Assembly: GCF_019968605.1 (NCBI RefSeq)
Contig: NZ_CP082966.1
Span: 2,779,501 to 2,843,500 of the forward strand
Direction of reading: 5' to 3'
Length of the DNA: 64,000 bases
DNA from: Polaribacter litorisediminis
GTDB taxonomy: Bacteria; Bacteroidota; Bacteroidia; Flavobacteriales; Flavobacteriaceae
Shown: piece after piece, positions 17,718-28,100 of the stretch
How the letters are laid out: every line of letters begins with the position of its first letter
Position numbering within the stretch: the first letter of the stretch is position 1
Notes under the pieces: generated by a model
Told to the model about the DNA's origin: nothing
Databases searched by the model: none
What the model saw: the letters and a program-made list of their open reading frames with translations, nothing else
Made by a program: the position numbers and the translations under genes

Positions 17718-18005
17718 ATGGCAAAGAAAAAACAAATACTATTTCCAAAGCACTTAGTCATTCTAGAGCAGTTAGGTGAAAACATCAAATTAGCAAGAAA
17801 GCGACGTAAATTAACAGCAGTTCAAGTTTCTGAAAGAGCTAATATTGTCAGAATGACTTTATATCAAATAGAAAAAGGCAACCCAAGCGTTGCTATAGGA
17901 GCCTATTTCAATGTATTAAGGGTATTAGGCTTGCAAGACGATTTCTTAAAACTAGCAGCTGACGATGAATTTGGAAGAAAATTACAAGACTTAGATTTAT
18001 TATAA
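17718..18005 (+). CDS. hipB: HipB-like antitoxin, Xre-type helix-turn-helix
   Basis: This 95-aa protein has a Cro/C1-type HTH (GENIKLARKRRKLTAVQVSERANIVRMTLYQIEKGNPSVAIGAYFNVLRVLGL), as in HipB antitoxins. These bind the operator of their own operon and neutralise the HipA kinase. The toxin gene starts one base after its stop, giving the classic antitoxin-first order. The C-terminal tail (DDEFGRKLQDLDLL) would be the part contacting or exposed for proteolysis. The assignment rests on the HTH plus the neighbouring HipA. Confidence 0.88.
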   Translation: MAKKKQILFPKHLVILEQLGENIKLARKRRKLTAVQVSERANIVRMTLYQIEKGNPSVAIGAYFNVLRVLGLQDDFLKLAADDEFGRKLQDLDLL

Positions 18006-18006
18006 T

Positions 18007-19257
18007 ATGGCTACTAAAAAACGGGACATTTACGTATTTGCACATTGGAAACCAATGGAAGCACCTAAATTAATAGGTATACTTTCAGCATTGTATGCGA
18101 AAGGTAAAAAGGCCTTTAGTTTTGAGTATGATAAAAACTGGATCAAATCTAAAAACCAAATGATATTAGATCCAGATATTCAGTTTTATGGTGGCCCACA
18201 ATATCCAAATAACAAAGAAAACTTTGGTGTCTTTTTAGATAGTATGCCAGATACTTGGGGGCGTACTTTAATGAAAAGGAGAGCTTCACATGAAGCGGCT
18301 AAAACAGGAGAAAAAGCAAAAACACTATATGATATCGATTATTTGTTAGGGGTCTATGACGAAAGCAGAATGGGAGCATTAAGATTTAAAACAGATCCAA
18401 ATGGTCCGTTTTTAGATAATAACAATCTGTCTCCAACACCACCATGGTCCTCAATACGAGAACTTCAAAATGCTGCTCAAAACTTTGAAAATGACACCAA
18501 TAATGAGGAAGCAAGACAATGGTTAGCCATTTTAATGGCACCGGGTTCCTCTCTTGGAGGTGCCAGACCCAAAGCCAACATTCTTGATCATGATAAAAAT
18601 TTATGGATCGCAAAATTCCCTGCAAAAAATGATACTATAGACAAAGCTGCTTGTGAATACCTTGCCTATCAATTAGCATTAAAAGCGGGCATAACCATGT
18701 CTGAATGTAAAATCCAAAAGGTTAACGGGATCTACAATACCTTTTTTACAAAACGTTTCGATAGAGAAAATGGAGAAAGAATTCATTTTGTGTCGGCGAT
18801 GACCATGACAGGTAATAACGAAGAAACCATCAGAGATAATACATCTAGCTATTTGGAGTTAGCAGAGTTTATTCAAAATCAAGGTTGTAACATAGAGGAG
18901 AATTTAGAACAATTATGGAGAAGAATTGTTTTTAACATTGCCATTTCAAATACCGACGACCATTTACGTAATCATGGGTTTATACTAACAAAAGAAGGTT
19001 GGATATTATCTCCTGCTTACGACCTCAATCCATCTATAGATAAGGATGGTTTGGCGTTAAACATAGATATGGATGATAATGCATTAAACTTCAATTTAGC
19101 AAAAAGTGTAGGCATCTATTTTCGTCTTCGTGAGAATCAAATGGATGCAATTTTAGAGGAGGTGATTACAGCGGTTACTTCCTGGAAAGAAATCGCAACT
19201 AAAATCGGTATTCCTAATAAAGAAATTCAACTCATGGAAAAAGCATTTAATATATAA
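18007..19257 (+). CDS. hipA: HipA-type serine/threonine kinase toxin
   Basis: This 416-aa protein has an N-terminal HipA couple domain (GVFLDSMPDTWGRTLMKRR) and a kinase-like C-terminal domain. Visible motifs are the glycine-rich loop APGSSLGGARPKANI near residue 178, the ATP-site lysine segment LWIAKFPAK, the catalytic/metal motif ISNTDDHLRNHGFI near 312, and SPAYDLNPS near 337. HipA toxins phosphorylate targets such as GltX and cause dormancy or persistence. All key residues appear present, so the toxin is probably active. The module closes the defence-gene block behind tmRNA and is convergent with the MltF-like gene. Confidence 0.92.
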   Translation: MATKKRDIYVFAHWKPMEAPKLIGILSALYAKGKKAFSFEYDKNWIKSKNQMILDPDIQFYGGPQYPNNKENFGVFLDSMPDTWGRTLMKRRASHEAAKTGEKAKTLYDIDYLLGVYDESRMGALRFKTDPNGPFLDNNNLSPTPPWSSIRELQNAAQNFENDTNNEEARQWLAILMAPGSSLGGARPKANILDHDKNLWIAKFPAKNDTIDKAACEYLAYQLALKAGITMSECKIQKVNGIYNTFFTKRFDRENGERIHFVSAMTMTGNNEETIRDNTSSYLELAEFIQNQGCNIEENLEQLWRRIVFNIAISNTDDHLRNHGFILTKEGWILSPAYDLNPSIDKDGLALNIDMDDNALNFNLAKSVGIYFRLRENQMDAILEEVITAVTSWKEIATKIGIPNKEIQLMEKAFNI

Positions 19258-19397
19258 TCTAAGAATTGCAAAGCCAGCTTCTTTATATTACATGGCTGTA
19301 AAAATTAACCCAAAAGTTGGTGTTAAATGAAAGCTTAACAAATAAAACAATATATACCAAAAGCCTGATGCATGATACATTGTCTTTATAAATTAAA

Positions 19398-20879
19398 TTA
19401 TTCCAAAGGAATAAATTGTCTGTAATGGTCATAGCGCTCAAAAATTTGCTCAATATAATTAGCGGGCTCTTCACCTCTTACATATCCATATTTTATAAAA
19501 GGTTTATTGTAATTTTTAGGCAAACTTAACGCTAAGATCATCTTTTCTACATTATCCGACCAAACAGTTGAATCTAAATTATTTTCTTTAGCCAATCGTT
19601 GTGCATCTCTAACATGACTATACCCGCAATTGTAAGATGCTAAAGAAAATTTAATTCTATTGATAGAGTCATTAATATCTGTAAATCGGTTGTATAGTTT
19701 ATCTAAATAATCGGTTCCTCCTCGAATACTTTCATGAGGATCAGAAACATCTTTTATCCCTAAAGATACCGCTGTAGCTGGCATTACTTGCATTAAACCG
19801 CTTGCACCTGCCCACGATTTTGCAACAGGATCAAAGCGAGATTCTTGATATACTTGTGAAGCTAGCAATCTCCAATCCCAACCAATTTTAGTGGCATGTT
19901 GCTTTATCAAATCATCATATTTACTAATTTGATTATTTTTTAAACTGTAATAATCACTTCTTATTCGTTGTCTAAAAGTGCGTTTATTTTTAAAGTATTT
20001 GTTATAAATAACATTAAAATTCATTTTCCGTCTTTGAGACACAATCCAATCATCAACAACAGCTCTAAATTTTGATGACTTTTTTCTGGTTACCCAACCT
20101 ATTTTTTGAGAAAAAGAAATAGGAATATCAATCTTAAGATTAGGATTGAAAGAAGCATTTATTTGCGCCAGGTTTTCATCGGCTATAGTGTATTTTATTT
20201 CTCCAGAAGCGACCATATCGATAATTTCATCTGTAGACAATTTACTGTCTAAGGTATCAATAACAATATTTCCTCCCATTTCATTTGATAAACTTAACAA
20301 ACGCTCTATGTATGCTGAATTTTTTCTAATGGACACAGTTTTACCAATTAGTTCAATAGGATCATGAATAAGCTCCTTCTGAGTAGCGCTCCAGGTCATA
20401 TTTAAATAATTATCTGGCATCTTCTGCACAAGTACTTGCCTTGTTAAATATAAATGTTCTGTAAAATCAACTTCCCACTTTCGTTGATTTGTAATCGTCA
20501 TACCGTGTGCTATTAAATCAACATCTCCCCTATTTAATACTTCAAATTGTGTATCGAGATCTTTAGAGACTACAATCTCTAATTTTAAATCAAGATGCTT
20601 TGCCAATTGTTTTAAAAGTTCATATTCAAAACCCATAGCTTGACCTCTGTATAAAAAATAACTCGTACTGCTGTACACAACCAAAGCTCTTAAAACACCA
20701 TCTTTCTTAATATCTTCTAAATCTCTATCTACAGAATTGGCAACAAAAGGATTTATTATTTTTTCCTGCTGACTAAGCGTATCTTCTTTTTTCTGCTTAC
20801 AGGAAGCTAAGTTCAAGAAAAGGGTTGCAATGATTAAAATTATGAATGTGTATAGCCTATTTATTTTCTTGTTTTTCAT
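19398..20879 (-). CDS. MltF-like membrane-bound lytic murein transglycosylase
   Basis: The ATG at 20879 is preferred over an upstream in-frame start because MKNKKINRLYTFIILIIATLFLNLASC forms a proper lipoprotein signal with the lipobox ending in Cys; the product is 493 aa. Residues ~30-270 form a periplasmic amino-acid-binding (SBP_bac_3) domain (MGFEYELLKQLAKHLDLKLE, GMTITNQRKWEVDFTEHLY). Residues ~325-470 form an SLT lysozyme-like domain with the catalytic Glu in QVYQESRFDP and the GASGLMQVMPATA box. This is the MltF arrangement, an enzyme that cleaves peptidoglycan to 1,6-anhydromuropeptides. The gene stands alone. Confidence 0.92.
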   Translation of the reverse strand: MKNKKINRLYTFIILIIATLFLNLASCKQKKEDTLSQQEKIINPFVANSVDRDLEDIKKDGVLRALVVYSSTSYFLYRGQAMGFEYELLKQLAKHLDLKLEIVVSKDLDTQFEVLNRGDVDLIAHGMTITNQRKWEVDFTEHLYLTRQVLVQKMPDNYLNMTWSATQKELIHDPIELIGKTVSIRKNSAYIERLLSLSNEMGGNIVIDTLDSKLSTDEIIDMVASGEIKYTIADENLAQINASFNPNLKIDIPISFSQKIGWVTRKKSSKFRAVVDDWIVSQRRKMNFNVIYNKYFKNKRTFRQRIRSDYYSLKNNQISKYDDLIKQHATKIGWDWRLLASQVYQESRFDPVAKSWAGASGLMQVMPATAVSLGIKDVSDPHESIRGGTDYLDKLYNRFTDINDSINRIKFSLASYNCGYSHVRDAQRLAKENNLDSTVWSDNVEKMILALSLPKNYNKPFIKYGYVRGEEPANYIEQIFERYDHYRQFIPLE

Positions 20880-21528
20880 TTTGTTGTATTTAATTAGAAC
20901 TTCTTTCTGGCAAAAAGTCAAATTGAATTCCCCTAAATTAATAAAAAAATAATAAATCTAAAATTTTACAGATTTTGTAAGTGAATATTCGTTCGAAAAA
21001 TAGCATTCCAATGAAACTAGTTTAAAGCCACAACCCCGTGTAAATACCTGTAATTAAACATGTTAGTTATTAAGTGGACTTAAATTACAATCTTTAAATG
21101 CCTTAAAGCATGTTGTTTTGTAAGATATTGTTTGTCAGTTACAGAGTAGTTGAGAACTATACGAATGCTTTTAATAGGTTTCGATAGTGCACAACTTGAC
21201 ATTCGTTAAACTTATATATTTCATGCGAAGGAACTAGCGACTAACCTCTATGGAATTATTTTTTCTCAATTCAAAATAACTAGAATTGCCTTAATTGTGG
21301 TACTTAGTTTTCAGAAAAACTAAGTAAAAAGGAAACGAGTTACTCCTGAATTATCAAGCAATATAGATGTAAACTATTAATAATTGTTTTCAATACTATA
21401 ACCAAAGCCATTTAAACAAATCTTTAGAAATAGTATCGGCGTATCTACTTCTAGTTTTTTAAAAGCAATTTCTAACTTCTCATGAAGGAGTCGTTTTTTA
21501 TTTTTTATATTGCGATAAAGAAATCGAC
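20880..21528. other. Long AT-rich intergenic region
   Basis: No convincing gene lies in these ~650 bp. A perfect inverted repeat TACTTAGTTTT / AAAACTAAGTA sits at 21301-21326. A short minus-strand open frame (about 21512-21379) reads like a coding relic (KKRLLHEKLEIAFKKL) that I cannot assign. The rest may hold promoters for the divergent MltF-like and glycosyltransferase genes. Confidence 0.4.
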
Positions 21529-22614
21529 TTGAAAAAAATAATAGTTTCTGTAACGAATGATATATCTACAGACCAAAGAGTAGAAAAAGTTTGTAATACC
21601 TTATATAATGCTGGCTATGAAATTCTTTTAATTGGCAAAAAAGAGACAAACAGCAAACCCATTCAAAGAACTTATAGCACAAAAAGAATTGCTGTGTTTT
21701 TTAAAAAAGGTTTTTTGTTTTATGCGGAATTCAATTTAAAACTATTTCTTTTGATTCTTTTTACGAAAAAGGATCTACTTTTAGCCAACGATTTAGATAC
21801 ACTTTTACCAAATTACATGGTTAGTTTACTGCAAAAAAAGAACCTAATTTATGACAGTCATGAATTATTTCCAGAAATTCCAGAACTCGTAAACCGTCCT
21901 TTTGCTAAAAATTTTTGGACTCGTATGGAGTCAACAATACTCCCAAATTTAGAAAACACCTATACAGTTTGTGGCAGTATAGCAAACTTTTATAACTCAA
22001 AATACCATACAAATTTTAAGACTATCCTTAATTTACCTACTAAAAAACAACTTATTACTAGCAAATTTCCATTTAATCATACTGATAAAAAAATAATTTT
22101 ATATCAAGGAGCCGTTAATATGGGTAGGGGTTTAGAATTGATGCTTAACGTGCTTCCATTTCTTGAAAACTGTATTTTTGTTATTATTGGTCATGGTGAT
22201 ATTTTTGATTTTTTAAAAGAAGAAGTTGCTCAAAAAAATCTAGCACATAAAATTTATTTTTTAGGAAAAATTAGTCCGAATGAACTACATCAATTAACGC
22301 CGTTAGCAGATTTAGGAATTAGTATTGAAGAAGATTTAGGCTTAAATTACAGATATGCACTTCCCAATAAAATTTTCGATTACATACAAGCAGAAGTACC
22401 CATTCTGGTTTCTAACTTACCTGAAATGAAAAAAATTGTAATCGACTATCAAGTTGGAGAAATTGTTGAGGATAGAGCACCTAAAAAATTGGCAAATCAA
22501 ATTAAGCTAGCTTTAGCAAAAGATTTTTCGGATGCACTCAAAAATGCAAAAGAACGATTAATTTGGGAACATCAAGAAGCACAATTATTAACCATTTTTA
22601 AGGATTACAAATAG
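21529..22614 (+). CDS. Glycosyltransferase, GT4/GT-B type
   Basis: This 361-aa protein starts at a TTG (21529) directly preceding KKIIVSVTNDISTDQRVEKV, the normal N-terminus of such enzymes. No ATG exists upstream in frame close enough. The N-domain contains the acceptor region with NDLDTLLPNY and YDSHELFPEIPEL. The C-domain has the nucleotide-sugar site ILYQGAVNMGRGLELML, GHGDIFDFL and YFLGKISPNELHQL. The donor-binding pair DLGISIEEDLGLNY and ALPNKIFDYIQAEVPIL follows. It likely transfers a sugar in surface polysaccharide or glycolipid synthesis. It converges with the minus-strand oxygenase gene with no gap. Confidence 0.87.
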   Translation: MKKIIVSVTNDISTDQRVEKVCNTLYNAGYEILLIGKKETNSKPIQRTYSTKRIAVFFKKGFLFYAEFNLKLFLLILFTKKDLLLANDLDTLLPNYMVSLLQKKNLIYDSHELFPEIPELVNRPFAKNFWTRMESTILPNLENTYTVCGSIANFYNSKYHTNFKTILNLPTKKQLITSKFPFNHTDKKIILYQGAVNMGRGLELMLNVLPFLENCIFVIIGHGDIFDFLKEEVAQKNLAHKIYFLGKISPNELHQLTPLADLGISIEEDLGLNYRYALPNKIFDYIQAEVPILVSNLPEMKKIVIDYQVGEIVEDRAPKKLANQIKLALAKDFSDALKNAKERLIWEHQEAQLLTIFKDYK

Positions 22615-23427
22615 CTATTTTTTATATTGATGAGGATTTTCTCGAACTCCTTTTTTAAATATTTTTCGCAAACCCGAGCGTAAGCTATTATCAATCTGCA
22701 ATAAAACATCTTTTACTTTTTCTGAAGATCGACCTCTAAAAGTAGTAATATGAAATTCATCCGATTTTAAAAGAGGCTCCTCAGAAAAATAATAATTAGA
22801 CACACAGCACCGAATCGCATCCTTTTGCACTTTACTAACAGAGTGCCAAGATTTCTGATGCGTCGTCATGACCACTAATCTATTAAATTTACTTTCTATG
22901 ATAGTTTGCGGTTGTTTTAATCCCCTTGGCCAAATTTCTAAATTACCACCATGCTCTAAACTCCAATTTGGTGTTACATAATACAACAAATTTAGCACTC
23001 GCCATCTGCTCCTTTCTTTATCGTGAGAATTATCTAAATGCGGATTCAAAAAATTATCTTTTTTCATCAGTGATAATCCACCTGCATATAAAAACTCATC
23101 ACCAAAAACTTGCTTTAAACCACAAATTTCAGCAACTAATTCAATTACATTTTTATCTTGAAAGGCATAAATTACTTCTTCTAAAAGGGCATCATAAGCA
23201 TCCATTTGATAAGCTGTAAACTTATATTCCCTCAAGCTTTTTCTTTTAACCGTTTTCTCTAGCTCTGGAAATTTACTATGAATTTCTAGCGCCAACGCTT
23301 CTGGTAAAAGATCATCCAAATAAAAAAAACCAATACTTTCTTTTGATTTTAAAAATTGATCTTTTAAAATTTCTTTATTTTTTTCTAATTGATGGCAGAT
23401 AAATTTCGCGATTTCTACGCTATTCAT
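22615..23427 (-). CDS. 2-oxoglutarate/Fe(II)-dependent oxygenase
   Basis: This 270-aa protein has the double-stranded beta-helix signature of 2OG-Fe(II) oxygenases: the HxD iron motif in NPHLDNSHD, the distal His in QKSWHSVSKV, and the 2-oxoglutarate-binding Arg in AIRCCVSNYYF. GGNLEIWPRG is typical of the prolyl-hydroxylase-like branch. It overlaps the 3' end of its upstream GT2 neighbour by 8 bp, so it is co-translated with it. The substrate may be a surface glycan, a peptide or a small molecule; nothing in the sequence decides this. Confidence 0.85.
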   Translation of the reverse strand: MNSVEIAKFICHQLEKNKEILKDQFLKSKESIGFFYLDDLLPEALALEIHSKFPELEKTVKRKSLREYKFTAYQMDAYDALLEEVIYAFQDKNVIELVAEICGLKQVFGDEFLYAGGLSLMKKDNFLNPHLDNSHDKERSRWRVLNLLYYVTPNWSLEHGGNLEIWPRGLKQPQTIIESKFNRLVVMTTHQKSWHSVSKVQKDAIRCCVSNYYFSEEPLLKSDEFHITTFRGRSSEKVKDVLLQIDNSLRSGLRKIFKKGVRENPHQYKK

Positions 23428-24298
23428 TTTTTAATTTTAAGTGACATAAATAGGAAACTTTTAGAACATTTAAAAAGAAAACAGAGGCTTTTTTGATGAC
23501 TAATTTTTCTAAAAAAGGATAAAAACTAGCCGCTATTTTAGTCATTTTAATTTTTTCTATTTTTTTTGTAAAATTTAATAAGGTAATCCCTTTTTCATCA
23601 ATCAAATTCTGATTGCATAAAAATATAAGATTTTCCATGGCTTTTTTTGTTTTAGACACAAAAGCAGCATTTTCTTCGATACCTAAATGATATACTTCAT
23701 TGGCAATATGCTCAATTTTATATCCTGCTTTATGCACATCTAAAGAGAATAAAAAATCTTCTCTTCCATATTTTTTTAATTTTTCTTCAAAACGAACAGT
23801 CTTAAAAATTTCCTTTTTAATTAAAAAATTAGAACTAAAAAAGTATTTTTTCGGACTTTTCTTCCTGATTTCCAAGGGAATTTCTTCATGCTTTTTGCCA
23901 TATTTATAGCGCAACAGCTTTAAATTTTCTTTTTTATTTTGATACAATAAGCCACCACAAAAAACAGTTTTCGTTTGGTAGAAACAAGCGCTATACTTTG
24001 TAATGAAATTAGCATGCACAGGCGCAACATCTGCATCTAAAAAAAGTAGCCATTGATATTGGGCGCTTTCAGCAAGTAAATTTCTAATAGCACTTCTTCC
24101 AATATTCTTGGGTAAACTTTTAAAAAGAGCACAATGCAGCAAATTAATTTTTTCGTTTTCAGTGTTTAAGGTCGATTTAGAACCATCATCAAAACAAATA
24201 ATTTCAAAAATAAAATTTTCTAACAGTAATTGCCTATGCAATTCTTGCACCAATAAAAGCGCATTATAGTGATATGTTGGTATTAAAACAGAAAGCAT
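23420..24298 (-). CDS. Glycosyltransferase family 2
   Basis: This 292-aa GT-A enzyme begins MLSVLIPTYHYN, with the nucleotide-binding IICFDDGSKS, the acceptor-region NIGRSAIRN and the DxD-type metal site LLFLDADVAP. REDFLFSLDVHKAGYKIEHIANEVYH resembles the ED motif region. It transfers a sugar from a nucleotide donor, probably to a lipid- or protein-linked glycan. Its ATG overlaps the stop of the FtsE-like ATPase gene by one base and its end overlaps the oxygenase gene. The three form one tight transcription unit. Confidence 0.88.
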   Translation of the reverse strand: MLSVLIPTYHYNALLLVQELHRQLLLENFIFEIICFDDGSKSTLNTENEKINLLHCALFKSLPKNIGRSAIRNLLAESAQYQWLLFLDADVAPVHANFITKYSACFYQTKTVFCGGLLYQNKKENLKLLRYKYGKKHEEIPLEIRKKSPKKYFFSSNFLIKKEIFKTVRFEEKLKKYGREDFLFSLDVHKAGYKIEHIANEVYHLGIEENAAFVSKTKKAMENLIFLCNQNLIDEKGITLLNFTKKIEKIKMTKIAASFYPFLEKLVIKKASVFFLNVLKVSYLCHLKLKNE

Positions 24299-24984
24299 TA
24301 AACCGTAGTTTGTTGCGCTACTTCAAACAGCTCGCCTCCTTCACATTTTAAAGTTTTTTGCTTAAACTTTACAATTAATTGATAATCGTGTGTTGCCATT
24401 AAAATAGTTTTACCACTTTTATGAATGTCGTTTAAAAGCTCCATTACCTCTAAAGATGTTTTTGGATCTAAATTCCCCGTAGGCTCATCTGCTAAAATCA
24501 ATTCCGGATCATTGAGCAAAGCTCTTGCTATGGCGATTCTTTGTTGCTCACCGCCAGACAATTCAAAAGTTTTTTTATAGTGTTGTGCTTGTAAACCAAC
24601 TTTCTCTAAAACTTCATTTATTTTTTGCTTTATTTCCTCCTTGTTTTTCCAACCTGTAGCTTTTAAAACAAATTCTAAATTACCAAACACAGTTCGATCA
24701 TTTAATAATTTAAAATCTTGAAAAACGATACCAATTTTTCTTCTTAAAAACGGAATTTCTTTTTCCTTCAATTTTTTCAAATCAAAATCTACAATGTTTC
24801 CGATACCTCGTTGCAATGGTAAATCGCCGTAAAGTGTTTTCATCAAACTACTTTTACCGCTCCCTGTTTTACCAATTAAATAATAAAAGTCACCTTTATT
24901 GATTGTTAAATTTACCTTGGTTAACACCAAATTTTCTCTTTGATAGATATCTGCATTTTCTAAATACAAAACTGGTTTCTCCAT
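24298..24984 (-). CDS. ftsE: FtsE-type ABC transporter ATP-binding protein
   Basis: This 228-aa ATPase has Walker A GKTGSGKSS (near residue 36), Q-loop FQDFKLLNDRTV, the signature LSGGEQQR, Walker B ELILADEPTGNLDP and the H-loop ATHDYQLI. The pattern VFGNLEFVLKATGWKN and the short length fit FtsE, partner of FtsX in cell-division-linked control of peptidoglycan hydrolases. ftsX is not adjacent, which is common in Bacteroidota, and the gene is followed by a GT2 and an oxygenase. It could alternatively serve another MacB-type system; FtsE is the best fit. Confidence 0.82.
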   Translation of the reverse strand: MEKPVLYLENADIYQRENLVLTKVNLTINKGDFYYLIGKTGSGKSSLMKTLYGDLPLQRGIGNIVDFDLKKLKEKEIPFLRRKIGIVFQDFKLLNDRTVFGNLEFVLKATGWKNKEEIKQKINEVLEKVGLQAQHYKKTFELSGGEQQRIAIARALLNDPELILADEPTGNLDPKTSLEVMELLNDIHKSGKTILMATHDYQLIVKFKQKTLKCEGGELFEVAQQTTV

Positions 24985-25145
24985 AAAATACTAGTTTTTA
25001 CAAACTTATTAGTTTCTAATGATTCTATGGCATGAAAATTAAATAATTCTTAATTTTCATCCAAATTATTTTTAAAAATTCCCTTCTTTTTATCCAACAA
25101 ATTGAAAAATTCTTCGTTAATTGAAACATAATATAAAACTATGGT

Positions 25146-28100
25146 ATGAAATTTCGTTTTAACTTAAAACACTTTTTGTTATGCACACTTTTTGTTTCTT
25201 CTTTTGCGATGTTTTCGCAGGAATCTATCGTGGATACAAGTGTGCTTTCAGACTTTAATAATGGTATAGAATTATACAATAACAAAGCATATGCAGCGGC
25301 TCAAAAGACTTTTGAAAAAGTACGAATAAATTCGCAAAAAAACTCGACTCTAAAAGCAGATGCCTCTTATTACGATGCCATGTGTGCTGTAAAATTAAAT
25401 CAGACAGATGCCGATAAAAAGGTTTTAAGCTTTGTAGAAAACAACCCGATTAGTAACAAAAAAAACAAGGCCTTTTTTAATGTGGGTAATTACTATTTTG
25501 CCAATAAAAAAGCGGCATATGCTCTAAAATGGTTTCAGAAAGTAAATGCAGATGTACTTTCTGAAGAAGATACAAAAGAGCTTAATTTTAAAATGGGGTA
25601 TAGTTTTTTGGTTTCTAAAAATTTAACACTCGCTAAAGATAAATTTTTACCTTTAATGAATGATGCTAAATACGGAAACGATTCTAGATATTATTATGGC
25701 TATATCGCCTATAAACAAGAAGATTATGGCATCGCAGAATCTACCTTAAAAGAAATTGCAGATAACAAATCTTACAAATCAGAAATTTCTTATTATTTAT
25801 TAGACATCAGTTTTAAAGCCGGTCAATTTGAACGTTGTGTAAAAGTTGGTCAAGAACTTTTAAAAACTGCTCGAAAAAGAGATATTTCTGAAATCTCTAA
25901 AATTGTTGGTGAAAGTTATTTCAATTTAAAACAATATGAGGAATCCATACCTTTTTTAAAAGCCTATAAAGGTAAAAATGGCAAATGGAATAATACGGAT
26001 TATTATCAATTAGGCTATGCCTATTATCAACAAAATACTTTTGAAAATGCCATTAGTTATTTTAATAAAATTATTGATCAAAAAAATACAGTTTCACAAA
26101 ATGCTTATTACCATTTAGCAGAATGTTACCTAAATATTGATAAAAAAAATGAAGCTTTAAATGCTTTTAAAGCCGCTAGTGAAATGCCTTTTAATCCAGA
26201 AATTCAGGAAGATGCCGCTTTAAATTATGCAAAATTGAGTTATGAAGAAGGAAATCCTTTTGAAAACATTTCTGATGTGTTGCAGAATTACTTAAAAAAG
26301 TATCCAAACTCGGCATCCTACAGCGAAATTAATGAATTGGTGGTGTCTTCATTTATACATCAACAAGATTATGAAGGCGCATTAGCGTTTTTAAGAAAGA
26401 AGAAAAGTGCAGAAAATATAACCTTATCTTTTGAGGTTTCTTTATATCGCGGCATTCAGTTATTTAACGAGCAAAAATTAGAAAAATCCCTACCTTTTTT
26501 TACCGAAGCAAAAAAAGCTAGCAATGAAAATATAAAACAAAAAGCGCATTACTGGGAAGCAGAAACCTTGTATCGATTAGAAAAATATGTAGATGCCCTT
26601 GCTAAATTTAATCAAGTAAAAAGAATAATCGATTCAAGAAATCAACAAGAATTTTCTTTAATTGATTATAATATTGGTTACACCCATTTTAAGTTGAAAG
26701 CATATGATAAAGCAATCACTTTCTTTCATCAATTTTTAAAATTGAACATAGAAGAGGATGCTATAAAAAATGATGCTTCGATTCGTTTAGGAGACAGCTA
26801 TTTTGCTACTAAGGAGTATGATAATGCCATAAAAATATACAAAAATGTAATTAACGAATTTGGTTCTGAAGCAGATTATGCACAATACCAAATAGGAATG
26901 AGCTATGGATTTAGAGATAACGATGATGCTAAAATTAGCGCATTAATTAAGGTCATTAATGAGTATGAAACATCTAGCCTAAAAGATGATGCTTGGTATC
27001 AATTAGCAAGCACGTATACGCAAATAAAAAACAATAGAAAAGCACACGAAGCTTATGATCAATTGCTAAGTAAGCATACAAAAAGTGTATTTATACCCAA
27101 AGCTTTAGTTAGACAAGGTTTGCTGTATTATAATGAAAATGAGAATAAAAAAGCTTTAGAAAAATTTAAATTAACCGTGAGCAAATTCCCGAATTCTGCA
27201 GACGCCTTAGAAGCTGTAAGAAATGCAAAAAACATTTATGTAGATGAAGATAATTTAGATGGTTATGTGGCTTGGACCAAAACCTTAAAATTTGTGAATG
27301 TTTCTGACACAGAATTAGAAAACTCGAGTTTTGCTATTGCTGAAAGAAAATACTTTGAAGGTAAAAACAATAAAAGCCTTTTAAGTTTAAGAAAATATTT
27401 AACAAGTTTTCCAAATGGTAAAAATAAATTAAAAGCAACCTACTATTTAGCAGACATTTTATTTAACGATCAATTGTATGCAGAGGCGGCCGAAAACTAT
27501 AAGATTGTTTTAGATGCCGGTCAGAGCGAATTAAGCGAGGATGTTTTAGCAAAGCTATCTCAAATATATTTGCAACAGGAAAATTTCTCTAGCGCTTTAC
27601 CTTTACTCGAAAGATTAGAGCAAGAAGCCTATAGCACCGAAAATATTTTATTTGCACAAAGTAACTTAATGAAAGGTTATTCTGAAACCAAAGCATACGA
27701 TTTAGCCTTAGAATATGCTAAAAAATTATTGGCAAAAGACAAAATTGATACCAATTTAAGATTAGATGCCATTACCATCATTGCTAAAACTTCTTTTATA
27801 AATGATGATTTTGCTACAGCAGAAGAATATTATAAACAAATAGAAAACGAGGCAACAGGAGTATTAAAAGCAGAATCTTTGTATTATAATGCTTATTTTA
27901 AAAATCGTAATAAAGAGTATGAATCTTCTAATAAAGTAGTTCAAGAATTAATTGCAGATTATTCTGCTTACAAATATTGGGGTGTAAAAAGCTATGTAAT
28001 CATGGCTAAAAATTATTACAGCTTAAAAGACGCCTATCAAGCAACCTTCATTTTAGAAAATGTTATTAAAAATTTTAAGCAATTTGATGATATTGTAAAA

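Noticed and set aside
10800..21000. Direct repeat of the tmRNA 3' end marking the right edge of an integrated element
   Set aside because: By eye no second copy of the CGGCGTCTCC region was found up to about 21 kb; the right border stays undefined.
21379..21512. Minus-strand frame with KKRLLHEKLEIAFKKLEVD, perhaps a regulator remnant
   Set aside because: Too short and not assignable to a family with confidence; kept only as a note in the intergenic entry.
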